A DNA stretch of 64,000 nt from positions 321,347-385,346 of the forward strand of contig JANVCC010000174.1 in NCBI GenBank assembly GCA_025345505.1, read 5' to 3'. The notes beneath the pieces are model-generated. The model had not been told where the DNA came from. It did not search any database and was given only the letters and a program-made list of their open reading frames with translations. The stretch comes from Todiramphus chloris collaris. Taxonomy: Eukaryota > Chordata > Aves > Coraciiformes > Alcedinidae. This document shows, one piece after another, positions 48,911 to 61,412 of this stretch; the first letter of the stretch is position 1; each line of letters starts with the position of its first letter. A program made the position numbers and the translations under genes.

Positions 48911-49486
48911 ATCTAATAAAGACTACAAAAAGACCCATTTATTCCACATATCTTACAATAAGAATGGAGAAGGTGCATTTGGTAACTCCTGTTTATCTCT
49001 TTTTCTCTACTTTTTTGTATCCAGTCCTTTGTCTCGTTTCTTCCATTAGCATTTGTTTTTATAACTCGTTTTTACTGTCCCACCTCTCAGGAAAACGAGA
49101 GAATCACAGCGCCGCGTACAAACCGTTTGTAACAAAACCTCTCGCAGGAGAGACATCGGGCACTTTTCCAGCCTTTGAAATGGAAGTCAGGCCATGCCCC
49201 AAAGCAGCCTGACCCAACATTTCTCATCAGCGAGTATTTCCTACGAAATTTCCAGTTGCTTTCAGTTTCTGTTACAGAACCAACAATGAGCTGATGCCTC
49301 ATAAACCCCAGTGCTGCCTGCAAGTCCCCGCAAGGTCCGAGCCACAGGAAGGCTTTGTTTGCTGATCCAGTTTTACATGCTGCTCACAGACAAGGCACTC
49401 GGTGAAGTTTTGAGCAGCAAAGCTGAGAATGGGCCACGAGGAAAAGAGGGAGGCTGGGAACACTCTGTTCCAATGCGAGGTCTTAC

Positions 49487-49615
49487 CTGTGAAAGCCCAG
49501 GGGACGAGGCATGTCCCGGTGGCGTTGCAGCAAGATTTGGGTGTCCCTTATTTATTTCATGTGCAGTGTAAGGGGATGGGGCAGGAGGACCCGGTTGTCT
49601 TGCTACTTGTGTTAC
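49487..49615 (-). CDS. EIF4G3: EIF4G3 coding exon B (N-terminal extension)
   Basis: The exon has 129 nt, 43 codons, phase 0 at both ends. It begins VTQVARQPGPPAPSPYTAHE, continues with INKGHPNLAATPPGHASS and ends PGLSQ. The acceptor is TTTATCTCCACACAG and the donor is CAG/GTAAGA. It is part of the disordered, Pro/Ala-rich extension upstream of the Met in exon C and matches long mammalian eIF4G3 isoforms. Because it is phase-0 symmetric it can be skipped without a frameshift. The exon itself starts GTAACA straight after CACAG, so the 3' splice site is followed by a donor-like sequence. A TA/CA dinucleotide tract lies about 95-180 nt upstream of the acceptor. Confidence 0.92.
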
Positions 49616-49709
49616 CTGTGTGGAGATAAACTGTTAGTAAAACATAGTATTAGTAAAGCAGTCTGTAGAGATACGGAAATCTTTTTAAGAAAGCAGCTAG
49701 AAGCATCTT

Positions 49710-49715
49710 TATATG

Positions 49716-49747
<32 letters not shown>

Positions 49748-49793
49748 AATCTTATTAAGAATGCATCTTGACATATATATATAATAATATATG
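49710..49793. repeat. TA/CA microsatellite and AT-rich stretch
   Basis: TA repeats run straight into CA repeats (to 49744). A second TA-rich stretch lies at 49771-49793. It is close upstream of exon B in the transcript. Confidence 0.95.
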
Positions 49794-50514
49794 TGTTTCT
49801 CCAAGTGAAACACTGTACAAGTTACTAAACTATTTCTGTGATTCAGGATAATGGGGAAGGATCAAAAAATAAGAGTCACTGGTGGAAATGTGTAGGAACT
49901 GGATGCTTTACTTGCTGCTTTACTGCTGAACTTTACTGCTGGGGGCTTGCTTTGCAATATCCCTTTGACTTCGGGCCTGGGATCCTCTCATCTGTCCCTT
50001 ATAAGCTGTATCAAACAATATGGTGATTTTGCAAAAGGATACACATTATCAGTGCCCCGAAAGACAAAGCAAGGGGAAAATCTGCGCATTCCACTGCAAA
50101 AGGGAGGGGGGGAAAAAAGGGCCTGCAATGAGGAGTTGTTATGTGAAGGGCTTGCCACGAGCAAAGAATGAAATACCAAAGCAATACCTGCGTATGCTTA
50201 TCTGCTTTCTCAGCTTCTATTAAAAAATACTCATCAAAAAACCATGATAGAACAGATTCAGGGCACGCCTACTTGCTCTGTCTTCACGATGGAAGCGTAT
50301 TAAATATACCTCATATAGTTAAAAAAAAAGCAAAGGGGAAAAAACAAAGAATCACAGAACCACTGGGTGACCCCCCCCAGCCATTCAACACAACTACGCG
50401 TTTGCAGAGATGGCTGGAGCTCAGAGTATAAAAATCCAGCTCTCACTTCTCACTGACCTTTTCCCAGACCTGTATTTCGCTCGCTGAAAAGCCCCACTTG
50501 GCTACAGGCACTTT

Positions 50515-50600
50515 AAAAACACAAACCCGGGCGACGCTCCGAAGGGGACGCTGCCGCCGCGCAGGGAGCTGCGTGTCCGGAGCGGAATAGAAAGCAGAAG
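50515..50600. promoter_or_regulatory. CpG cluster 0.9 kb upstream of exon B
   Basis: Dense CpGs around GGGCGACGCTCCGAAGGGGA and CTGCCGCCGCGCAGGG. Possible intronic regulatory site; nothing else supports it. Confidence 0.25.
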
Positions 50601-51145
50601 GACGTTCCTGGCTCTTGATTTTTATTGGAGTATTAGCACCGTGCTCCGAGAGAGCAAAAGTCACCGAGTTCAGCACTGAATGCTTTTTCCACGTCCTTTA
50701 ATTGCGCTCCAAGTAGCGCTGCCCGGCGTTGCGTTACCCAAAGCACTAAAGCAGCTGGACCAGCAATGAGAAAAGTGCAATTTTGTGAGGGTTGGAAACG
50801 GTCCAGAATCGTCGGCTGCGGGAAGATTTACAGCACCCTGGTGTTCAGCAGAGAAAAGGGTGGGTCAAGTCAGAGGAGCTCATCCTCTGTCCCCAGCTGG
50901 GACCATTCCCTTTTCCAGGGAGGAATAATCTGGATGGTTCTTGGCTGATCTAGGCTGGCAGGTGTGCGTGCAGCCTCAGCCGGCTGGATCGAAACCGCTG
51001 TCACAGAGAGCAACGGGAAATTTTCCACGTCCCATCCCCAGCAAAATCAAAGTCTCTTACACGGCTCCCCAGACAGCCTCAAGAGACTCATCGTGTCAGG
51101 AGTGGGTGTCTAGAAGTGACCAGGTCTCACGGTGGGTATCAAACC

Positions 51146-51332
51146 AGAGAATCAGAGAATTGTCAGGGTTGGAAGGGACCTTAAAGCTCACCCAGTGCCA
51201 ACCCCCCTGCCATGGGCAGGGACACCTCCCACTAGAGCAGGGTGCTCACAGCCCCAGCCAGCCTGGGCTTCAACACTGCCAAGGATGGGGCTTCCCCCAC
51301 CTCTCTGGGCAGCCTGGGCCAGGGTCTCACCA
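51146..51332 (-). mobile_element. CR1 LINE, 3' fragment
   Basis: Starts AGAGAATCAGAGAATTGTC and ends AGGGTCTCACCA. Very close copy of 34514-34711. Confidence 0.92.
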
Positions 51333-51394
51333 TGGAGCTAAGGAGGGGAGAAGGAAGCAAAGGCAACACAAAACAGAAAGCAGCAATCGGTAGG

Positions 51395-51600
51395 AGCGGC
51401 CCCGCGGTGCACGCGTCCCCATCACCGAGATGTCTCCTCGAATGCCTCTCCTTGAGGTTGTTCAGCCACGGCCGTGGTGCTGCAGACACCGCCAGCCTTC
51501 CTCTCCCTGCGCTCGCAAGTGCAGACGCTGGGCCAACGCAGGTCCAGAGCCATCTGCAATCCTCTGATCTCCCACCGCGCCCACGTCCACGCAGGCGTCT
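51395..51600. promoter_or_regulatory. CpG-rich stretch in intron A-B
   Basis: GGCCCCGCGGTGCACGCGTC and CACCGCGCCCACGTCCACGC show local CpG retention. It adjoins a young CR1 copy. The role is unknown. Confidence 0.22.
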
Positions 51601-53762
51601 GAGAAGGGGGCCGGGGGCAGCGTGGAGCAGTGTCAGTCCCCCCCAGGAAGGAAAGCAGGCCCTTCAGCAGGCTGGGGGTTACTGAAAGGCCAGGGGAATG
51701 CCGTGCCGAACTGGGTGTGAAAGCTGGAAGGCAAGCCAAAGGAAAGCTGTGCAGCTGGGTGAGCAAAGGTCCCCGGGACAGCCTTCCGCGGTGCAGCAGG
51801 CACATTACAGACAAGTCTGGACCTACTGAAATTTGCCTGAAAGTCTAATTAAAGCAACAGAACGATCACAAAATTCACAACAGCTTGGTGTCTTGCCAGC
51901 CACACACTTGGACAGCATCTGATGGGAGTCTACCGCTGACCTGATAGGACTTCCTATGACCGGCCAAGCCTGGCTGAGAGCACCCACCAGAGCAAGATGG
52001 GTTGTCCTTCCCACAGAACCACACTGTACCTTCCTCACCAGCTACAGGCACATGGGTATTTCTACACCCTCCTCTTGGCTCCTATAACTAATTACTTAGA
52101 AATCACCTGAAATCTAAGATATAGATTTGAATGTTAACAGGTGATAAAGGAAGACAAACTCGCTAAATTTACGTGGGGTTTTTTTTTTCCCCACTAATTT
52201 TTTAGAAAATCAACCAGGGAGAGACTATATGAGCTCATCACCTCTGCTCTGAGCTGCCTGCCCCCAGACAGAGCCTGAAGTTTGGTGTTCTGTTTATTAA
52301 ACATGGTTCAGAATGTAAACTTGGTCTGTGGTTTCTGTGGAAGTAAGTAACCTTAAATCTAGAGATTCAATTGCTCTCCTAAAGACAGAGACACAAAATT
52401 CTGCATTCATTTGCTAGGGCATCTCTTTCTTTTTTCCTTAACTGGGTAGCAAGAGGCTAACTTCAGTTTCCCAGAAGCCTTAAGCCTGTGTTTTCAAGGA
52501 AATAATGAATGAAACATGAAATAAAACTCAGGCTGGAATTCCCTCTCTTCCTTCTGAGCTTACATCTTCTGGTTTTAGCAGCTCTCACAAGCTCTGGATT
52601 ATTTTTCACCTCATTTCAGGCACACAGTTGAGTCCATGAAGCACTCACATTAGATCAGACTGGACGTGTCATGCCACAAACACCCCCTGACTACGGGGAA
52701 TCCTTGGCCGGGACACGACGATAGTTTATCATTTAACTGCTCTTTCCCTAAACAAAGCCCAAACCCCAAAGTGTTCAGACTTGCACACAACCTCTTTCCT
52801 TCCAGTGCTCAACTTCTCCACTCGGGTTGCTCCAAAGAGCTTCGAGGCAGCGCCGTTGCCACCCCAGGAACTGAGAATCCCTCTTGCCCACTTTGCAGCC
52901 TCCGCCGCAGCCGGGCAGGGGAAGGAGTCGGCCTCCTGACCCAGATCCCTCCCTTAAGCCCGGGGTGGCTGGAGCAGCTAATCCTCCCTAAGCTCTTTTC
53001 TACAGGATTCTCTTCCTCGTGGGAAGATCCCTTTAAAGGACACAAAGGCGAATCGCAGCACTTCTGTTGGGTGTGAAATTATCAGGGGGCTACCAATGGG
53101 CACCCTGCTGAAGAAAAGCCACCAAATGAACTCTCGGGGAAGAGAATGATGGAGTCAAGCCTTAGTCACTGAAAATTTGGGGCACATAGGTTCTTCAGTA
53201 CCTCACTTTCCCTTTACCCTCTTTACCATCAGCTGGCAATGAGTTGGGTAACTTGACACAAGGTGGCATTTTCATACCAGCAGAATCACAATGAGAAAGA
53301 GGGTCTGCCAAAGTTTCAGGAGTTCTGAGCATCTCCAAGTTCTTGGACAACCTTCATTTCATCTGAAAAATCACACCCTGCCTCTTCCTCACCTCCTGTC
53401 TCTGCCCTACAGAAAAATGTGTTCCTCTGATTTTATTTCAGGAGCGATTTTTTTGGGCTCCTAGTGAAAACCACATGGTTTTTCCATTCCTGTTTTTGGC
53501 AAGCAGCACATAGTTCTGGAAAAAAAAAGAGTTCAGGAATGTGCAAGGGAGGTCCTGTTAATACAGGTGGAAAGGATAACTGAATTCTGTTTCATCTTGA
53601 ACTAAATAGAGTGGTTTCATCTGTGGGTTGCCCATATCTCACATGACTCGTCCTCCCACCCCACACATGACACACTATAACCTACGCCAAGGGAACTCCG
53701 AGTCACCAGACCACCAACCTCTTCCCAAACCAGCTGTCCTCTGCCAAAATACAAGCTCAAGC

Positions 53763-53982
53763 ACAAGAAGTTCCACCTCACCATGAGGAAGAGCTTCTTG
53801 AAGGGTCACAGAGCACTGGAACAGACTCCCCAGAGAGGCTGTGGAGTCTCCTTCTCTGGAGACTTTCAGGACCTGTCTGGATGCAATTCTGAGTGAGCTG
53901 CTCTGGTTCTGTCCTGCTCTGGCAGGGGGGTTGGACTCGATGATCTCCAGAGGTCCCTTCCAAGCCCTGACATTCTGTGATA
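53763..53982 (+). mobile_element. CR1 LINE, 3' fragment
   Basis: Plus-strand copy with AGTTCCACCTCACCATGAGG and GGGGGGTTGGACTCGATGAT, ending CCTGACATTCTGTGATACTG. Confidence 0.9.
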
Positions 53983-55993
53983 CTGGGAACCATGATGTGT
54001 AACCCATGTGGAAACCCACCACCAAGACTGAGCAAACGGGATGTGGACGTGAAAAAGCAGTCCCTGGGTGCTGCAGATGGTGTTCCTCCAGACCTACATG
54101 ACCCAAAAGCACTACGTGGCTTTCAGACGAGCTACCTATAAAAATCATGAACTAAAAACTGACCTGTTCATCAAAAAGCCAGACCTTAAATACACAATGC
54201 CGTTAGGTAATAAAGTGCAGAGACCAGCGATGAATGAATTAGTCAAGGACCTCCAATCATGTGCCTCTTCCATCCCAATTCAATTTTTCTAGGACTTACT
54301 CTAAATGTGCAATCTGCCGAGGGCTTCAAATAGAAGCTTAAAAGGAACCTAGCTGAGAAATTTCTTTCCTTCCCCTAAAACATGGAATTTTCTCTCAAAC
54401 TTGTGGGTTTTTTTAAAGCCTAGAACCAAGATACTCCCAGCCCTGGCTTCTATTCCTGTAACATATCAAGAAGTGATATTTTTCCACATTGAAAAAGCTA
54501 TTTTAGGTCATTCTTCACAGTTACTTTTATATTTTACATTCATTTAAATTTTTACAGTCATATTTTCCCACAGGCATCTGAACTGTGTCTTTGGAGGATA
54601 GAATTGAAAAAAATAACCTTCTTTTTTTTCCCCTGAAAAAAGGAATTCAGATATTTTTAAAGCAGTTTTTAAGTGTTGCATGGGGTATATAAAGGACAAG
54701 ATAAACTGAATTATTTATTACAACTGTCTGTACATTTCTGTTCCTTTGGTTTTGGCTTTTTTCTGTGCCTTTATGTATCCACACACAGATGTACGTGTAC
54801 GGTATCGAGGACAGAGGCAGCAACACCCATCAAAACCCAGCTGGCAGCTCGAGTCTCTCGAGCCACCACCATCAAAGCCACAAACCTCAAAATCCTACAC
54901 CCTCGTCAGAGCTGTGCCCCGACCTTTCCACCCACGGGGATGGATGCCCACTGCTGGCTGGCCACCAGACCATCCACGGGCACGCTCGAGTCCTTCTGTT
55001 ACTACAACCCTACCCGAGTCTTGGTCTTTCTTGAACCGAGGGGCTCTGGACAGCAATTTGACATTTAATCCTGCACAGAGCTCGGCTCTGCATCGCTTCC
55101 CAGCCGCCTCTTGAGGAGAGGAGGAGATCACAAAACTCTTCTCTACAGGCCAAAAAAGCAAGGGGCCAAAGATGCTCCAGACCCAGATCCACACACGGAG
55201 GAGATGGAGCCGATAACCCCTTCGCTTTCTTATTCGAGCGAAGGGGAAGGAAAAGCCCATGTACAGCAGCTTATGTTTTTCTATAAGCAGCTTATGGTAC
55301 TGCATAAAATACAGGGAACTTCTCCCATCTACAGCTTTTCTTCCTGTTTTCCAAATAATTAAAAGAGCAGCTTAAAAGCGGGGTTTTGGCATTAAAAATA
55401 CTCGCACTATCCCACCAGAAAAGCAAAATATTCCCTTCCCAGGGCTGTGCTGATTTAGCAAAGCTTATAAATAACACAGGCCTTCCAGCTACTACTCTCT
55501 GAAAAAAAAGAAAGGACTAAAAGGAAAACGGCATCGTACGTTCACAAAGAAACGTCGCTGCGTGTCCGGGCTAAACTTCCTCGACAATCCGGTGTTAGAA
55601 TCACACCAGGTCGGGCAGTTGAGCCAGAAGCACCTATCCCAGATATTCAATCCACTGTCAAGACATTTTTTCCTCTGTGGAATGGGATATTTCACACGCA
55701 AAACCAATCTTCCTTGATTGGCTTTATTTCTGATACGAAAACGATTAGAAACCTGCAGCCACTTCTGCAGTCCACCAAGCCAGCCTCTGAGATGCTGGGG
55801 GCAGGAAAAGGGACTGGAAATATGGACAGTAACATTTTCACTCGGGTGAAACAGTGTTAGGAAAACCCTCAGCTAAATAAATTAATAGATGCTTAAAAAA
55901 AATAAATTAAATATCAGATCCAGAAGTCTCCAATATTACTTCTTTTCTTACTCACAAGCAACAAAAAGGGTCTTCAGCCAGAAGCACTTATTT

Positions 55994-56007
55994 GGGGGGG
56001 GGGAGGG
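55994..56007. repeat. G-run
   Basis: Ten Gs, then AGGG. It lies in the intron about 125 bp past the exon A donor. Confidence 0.93.
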
Positions 56008-56131
56008 TTTTGGTTTTTTACATCAATTGGTTTTTAAATTGTATGGGTTTTAATTGCATTATTCTTTTAAAAACCACCCCATTTCTCTCAGTTTCCGCGC
56101 CGGGGGCGGCAGCAGGCACAGGGATACTCAC

Positions 56132-56207
56132 AGTGCTGTACACAGCGGAGACGGTCGGCGTGAAGATCCTCTCCTCCAGCGGCTGCTGAACGGGACCTCG
56201 GGGGATT
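56132..56207 (-). CDS. EIF4G3: EIF4G3 coding exon A (N-terminal extension)
   Basis: This 76-nt exon reads, after one leading base that completes a split codon, IPRGPVQQPLEERIF then TPTVSAVYST. The acceptor is a pyrimidine-rich tract ending GTGTCGCAG and the donor is GTGAGT. It matches the N-terminal extension of the long eIF4G3 isoforms as I recall them from mammals. Its last codon joins exon B in phase 0 to give YST-VTQ. The preceding exon is not recognised. The intron just upstream stays open in the same frame back to an ATG at 56269, so a transcript starting inside that intron could also read into this exon, but the good acceptor makes ordinary splicing more likely. Confidence 0.88.
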
Positions 56208-57307
56208 CTGCGACACAGCGAGTTAAGGAAAGCAGCCCGGACAGGAGGGTTGTGTTCTGGGTGACCCACGCAGCCACAGCATCGCCCAGCCGGTCACCGT
56301 CCCTGCTGGGGCAGACACCCCAACATCTCCCAAGCACGCGCTCGCGATCCCTCGGGGGGTCTCCAACAGAGGAGCAAAACGGGGTTTCAAAGGCAGATGT
56401 CAACAGCAGAGCCAGAGAAACCGCAACAGAGCGGATCGCCAAATGATCTACAAAACCTTCGTCCCGTCAAGAGAATCCCCCACCTCTTTTTTTCAGAGAG
56501 TAAGGGGAAAAAAACCCAAACAAAACCAAACAAAAAAGAAAGCCCCAAACCCAATAAAAACAAAACCACAAGCCCTTCGCATTCAGCGCGACAAACCCTG
56601 CTGATCAGCAGGGCATTTTCGGACAAAGGCAGAGCCTGTTTTGCTAACCACGCAGGAATCGGGTTAGAATTGTTTCCTTGTTTGCCTCTCTTCAGCCAGT
56701 AACTCCTTTCCTCATCCACCCACCAAAATCGCTTCTAAAAAGGGGCTGTCAAGAGCAGTTTTGAAGCTTTTGATGATCTGCTGCAGGGTTGGTTAGAGAC
56801 AAATTGCAATAGTTGGCTTACGCCAGAAAGGTATCATGGGAATCCAGGGGGGAAAGAGAAAAAAGAAGATAAAAAGACTTTATACAACAACCTAATAAAC
56901 CAAAATCAGTTTTACTTGTGGAATAAAACAAAGGGATTGAGTATTTTCAAAAACCCAAAGCTTCCTGCCTTAGCTCTCACCCTGTGGCCTCGGGACTCTG
57001 CAGTACCCGCTGGACACCATTAGAAAAAAAGCCACGCTTAACTGCCTGGAAAATATGCCACCAAAAGCCATATTCAGATTGCACCTTTTTGCTGTTTACG
57101 TTTTACACGTCACGGCCTCTTGGGAAACAAGAGCAGCCTGATTGATGAAGTTTCTGGCACGCGAGCCAGCGACACGGACCCTGCGTGGTAACACAATGGG
57201 GATTTACAAACACAGACCAAACACTTCTCAGGTTTTGTTCAAATGAGGAAAAAATGACTCCTAAGTGAAATTTTGAACCTAGAAGATTAGTATGAGTCTT
57301 TCAAGAG

Positions 57308-57840
57308 TCACAGAATCCCAGCATGGCAGAGGCCTCTGGAGATGCTCTGGTGCCACCCCCCTGCTCCAGCAGGGTCACCCAGAGCAGGGGGCCCAGCAGC
57401 GCAGGGTCCAGCCGGGGTGGGAATCTCTCCAGACAAGGAGACTCCACAGCCTCTCTGGGTAGCCTAGCACAGGCTCCCACACCCTCACACCAAAGAACTT
57501 GCCTTGTCCTGTCCCTGGGCACCACTGAGCAGAGTCTGGCCCCAGCCTCTTGCCCCCCGGGGCCCTTTAGCTCTTGCTCAGCATTGCTCAGCTCCCCTCT
57601 CAGGCTGCTCTTCTCCAGCTGCACAGCCCCAGGGCTCTCAGCCTGTCCTGGCACAGAGATGCTCCTGGCACAGAGATGCTCCAGCCCCTCAGCAGCTCTG
57701 CAGCCTCCCCTCGACTCTCTCCAGTAGGCTCCTGTCTCTCCTGAAGTGGGGAGCCCAGAACTGGACCCAGCACTCCAGAGGTGGCCTCACTAATGCAAAG
57801 AGGGACAAGAGGACCTCCCTTGACCTGCTGGCCACACTCT
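57308..57840 (-). mobile_element. CR1 LINE, 3' fragment (~0.53 kb)
   Basis: Starts GTCACAGAATCCCAGCATGG and reaches the end of the ORF2 region (GGAGCCCAGAACTGGACCCA). It contains an internal direct duplication of 17 bp (57646-57679). Confidence 0.91.
57646..57679. repeat. 17-bp tandem duplication inside a CR1
   Basis: TCCTGGCACAGAGATGC is present twice in a row. Confidence 0.95.
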
Positions 57841-59545
57841 CCCCTTTGCACGCCAAGTTTATCTCCACAGAAACGCTGCTGCCCAAGCTTTTGCGGATGC
57901 AGTACCACAGCAGCAGGAGAGATCTGTCAGCCCTTTGCAGCAGGCCCCAGCTGGATCTCCTCCTCTCAGACTGCTGCAGAGCAGAAACAAATTCCCAACA
58001 CGGCGCTATTTCGCCACCAAACACATCACTGAGAAGGTCAACGGGCTGAGAAATTCTTCTCCAAACACCCAATTTTGTTCTATATTCGCTGTTTGAACGC
58101 CAGACACCTTAAAACCCCTGCATTATAGGATTACACGTGGAAAAGACCGTCGCTGACCTTCACAACACCTTTGCACTGAGGAACATCCCCGTTGGAGCCC
58201 AGCAGGTGTAAAATGGGACACCCACCAGCTCCGGACAGAGAACCCACACGAGGCACCACCGGTTCCCCCGATGGTGTTCCCTCAGCCTCCACTGCTTTTT
58301 GGGTTTTTAAATGAGTGGAAGCGTTTATTTTAGGGCCTAAAACTTGTCCTCGATCTGCAGACTCTCCTCCGATGCGCAGACCTGCCAGCTCGTGTAGAAC
58401 TGCTACCGTGTGACACAACGCAGAGGATTTTACCCGCAAAATTAGACCTAAAAATCCTAACTGCAGCAGAACGGGAAGATGTGCCGCCGACTTCAACGGC
58501 GCCGAGGCGCCCTTCCCGAGGAAGCCTTCATCCCGAGGAGCTCACATTCATTCCCAAGTTTTGGCAAACACTGACAGGAAGCCCAGATTAGAAAGAAGAA
58601 GAAAAACTCAGCATGTTTCCTGCACCTCCCACCCGTACCCACCGCCTGATAAAGGAGGACAGGACACAGACACGGTTTTAAGCTGCCACCCTTTTGTCAC
58701 AGCTGATGATTTCCAATCTTGAGGCAGTTCTGACAATTAACTGAAGCAATGTCTGCTTCAAAAGGGATCGTTCCCGACTTTGGAGGAAAAGAAAGGAAAA
58801 AAAAAAAAAAGGGTTTCATCCTCGAGAAGGTTGGGATTTATTTTCTTATTTTAGAACTTATATAAGCCAGGAGGAAATAATCTTCTTTGAGCAGAGTAAC
58901 CTCGCTTTTTGCACCCAGGAAGAGCTGCCTAAAGGAACGAGCATTTTAGGTGGAGTTTCAGAGTCTGGGGGTGTTGTTTAAGATCTCTTTTGGAAAGCGG
59001 CGATTCCTATCAGATTAAAAAGAAACCTTTTTAATCCTTTTTGCCAAAGGACATGAGACCGGTGGGGACAAAACCGCCTCATGTTCCAGTAAGCCTTAAT
59101 GAGCTATCACGGCTGGGGAAACCAACGATCTCCAACATCCCGGTATCTACAGACCGACTCTCTCCAAAGAGCTGAGCTGGGGGCACCGGCACCGCTTCCC
59201 TGCGAGGCAAGCGGGAAGAGGAACCTCATCCCCCAGCGTGGTCTCCCACACGTCCGCGGCAAACCATCCTCAGGTACACTCAGCATCTTCCCCCACCCAG
59301 AGATCTCGGTGCCATCGAGAGCTGCCCAAGGCGAGAGGCGATGCCAAGCGCACCAACGCTGCCCTCCCGCTGCCCCCAGCACACCCAGTAAAGTTGAAGC
59401 GTTCAAGTCCAACCCAGCCTGGCTGCGCTGCAGCGCTTAATTAATTACGGCGCAAAGCGAACGAGGATATGCTGAATAATTCAGGCAGCTCTTTCGTGTT
59501 ACTATTCTGGCATGCTGAGATCCAATTCAGAAGGATCCTCTGCCC

Positions 59546-59567
59546 TCCCTCCTCCTCCTCCTCCTCG
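59546..59567. repeat. TCC trinucleotide repeat
   Basis: Short CTCCTCCTC run ending in CGCC. Confidence 0.9.
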
Positions 59568-61412
59568 CCACCCACGTCATCCTCTTGAGCTGCACTGATT
59601 CAACTCTTTGTGCAGCCGCGCTCTGAAATGATCCGGGAGGGTGAGGAGTGGGGTGGAAAAGCAAAGCCAAACCCAAACCCAGCACCGTTTTCAGAGATCC
59701 TTCCATCACCACAGGGAGAAAAGAGACGAGGCGGGTGATGAAGCAGCAGAGCAGGAGCAAGGGGAACCTCTTAAATCACATCTGCACCCGGCAGGTTGGG
59801 AAAGTGGAACTAAGCCTCTGCTTTTCACGCTTGCATCGGGCTGAGCAACTCTCGACAGCTCTCCCTCCTCCCTCAGCATCACGCCAGCAACCAGAGGGGC
59901 AGCAGGCAGAGGGTAGCACTGACTCTGGATTCTCTGCTGGCTGGGTAGGGCTCATTAATTCATGAAAAAAAAAAGAATATATATATATATATTTAAAAAT
60001 CCACATAAGCAAGATATTTCTGGCAGGTTAATAAAAGCAGGCACAGATGCAAAGGGAGTCCCACCTAGTCCCCATCTGGCTGCAGCAGTGATTACAAGCT
60101 GGGGAATTTCAGGAGCTGTTAAAGACCCGGTGGGAGAAGGCAGGCAAAGATAGTAACGCCGGCTGGAAATGAAACAAAATCTTTCTGGAAACCAGAGCTC
60201 TCTCCTGAAAGGAGGAGGAGATCTTTAGAGCCATAGCCACGCTCTGAAGAGATGGGAGAGTATCTGACTTCTCTGTGAAGACATTAAAGTTATTAAAATA
60301 AGGGAAAAAAAAAAATCCATCCCAGAGCTGCCCATCAGCTGGAGCATTCCAAGGCACTGAGAAATTCAGAGTTCAATAAAAGTCAGGAGGAATCTCTTGC
60401 AGAAATCTCCCCCGTGTATCAAATTTGGTTGTTCTAACCAGGCTACGGAACGGAAATACTGCAAGAATTGTGTGTGTTTTTACAGTAAGAACAACCTGAA
60501 AACAGGCAGGAAAATCAGCTCTGACAGCAAGAATTTGTACAGGTTTTTCTGCTCTGTTTCTGCTTCCAAGATTGGAGGGGGAAAGGAAAAAAAAAAAAAA
60601 ACAAACCAGGCATGATTACATTTTCTTCCCAAATGGATTAATTTCCCCCTCAAACAGCATTTCTCACCTACGTTTTTTCAGCAACTAGCAACCATTTTAT
60701 CCTGAGCACACACCGATGGCCTCTGTCCTCACTTCCAGCCGAGGGTACTGAGTAAGCATCTTCTCACAGGAACAAAACCATCTGCGGGTACCCAAGGGCC
60801 TGCATGCAAACATGTTACACGGAAAACATCCCAAACTCGGGATGTTCATCCCTGCACAGAAACAGCACGAGTCTTCCACCAGCTCTCCCTGGGGTTATGT
60901 AACCCCGGTGCGTGTCCCCGCTCGGGTCGAGCCGTGCGCTAAACGACTGAGAAAATACAAGATAAAACCAGCAAGCAAAAAGGGCAAGAAACTGCAGCAG
61001 GTTCAAGCACCTCTTTCAGTCTTTTTGGTGCAAGGGGTTTTTAAAAGCCCTCCGAGGAGGGAGGTGTCTGATGGGAGAGAGCTGCTAGAAGAGCGCGCTT
61101 CTCCTCTGCAGCCTCTTCTCCACAGAACATGCAATTAAAGCACAGGAGGTGAACATCCCGACAGCAAAACCACCTCGTTTAGGAGGTTCAGAAACCGCAA
61201 GACCTCGCTTAAAAAGGCAAAAGCTCTGCTAGTGGCAGCAGCTTGCTGCAACTTCCCCAGCATCACTCCGTCCTCTGCAGCCCCACCGTTCTCCACTCAG
61301 CCGGACGAAGCCTTTTGTCCGGCACGCTCCATCCTACCTGGCAGCGAGCTCCCGGTGAGCTTCGTTAGCGAGCTGGCTCTTCTCCCACCGGCTCAAGCGC
61401 ACGGCCACATCC

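Larger units (their letters stand above)
31452..49486 (-). other. EIF4G3: EIF4G3 intron B-C (18 kb)
   Basis: The longest intron in the window. It carries seven clear CR1 fragments in both orientations, CpG-dense patches (33410-33480, 35630-36250, 45015-45140), a CAGA/TAAAG repeat with an assembly gap (39871-39983), a pyrimidine tract (41698-41750) and several A-runs. The 200-codon frame (44891-45493, minus) and the 266-codon frame (48412-49212, plus) have no recognisable domains. The latter contains a CR1 tail. I consider neither a gene. Confidence 0.8.
49616..56131 (-). other. EIF4G3: EIF4G3 intron A-B (6.5 kb)
   Basis: It holds a TA/CA microsatellite close to exon B, two CR1 fragments (51146-51332 minus, 53763-53982 plus), CpG-rich patches at 50515-50600 and 51395-51600, and a G-run at 55994-56007 close to exon A. 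No exon was recognised inside it. Confidence 0.8.

Noticed and set aside
48412..49212. Longest open frame (266 codons, plus strand)
   Set aside because: It runs through a CR1 tail at 48807-48910, has no recognisable domain, and lies inside an EIF4G3 intron; a chance frame is the simplest reading.
56208..56269. Intronic in-frame ATG that could give an alternative start before exon A
   Set aside because: The frame is open but the exon A acceptor is good and the peptide is not recognisable; only transcript data could decide.
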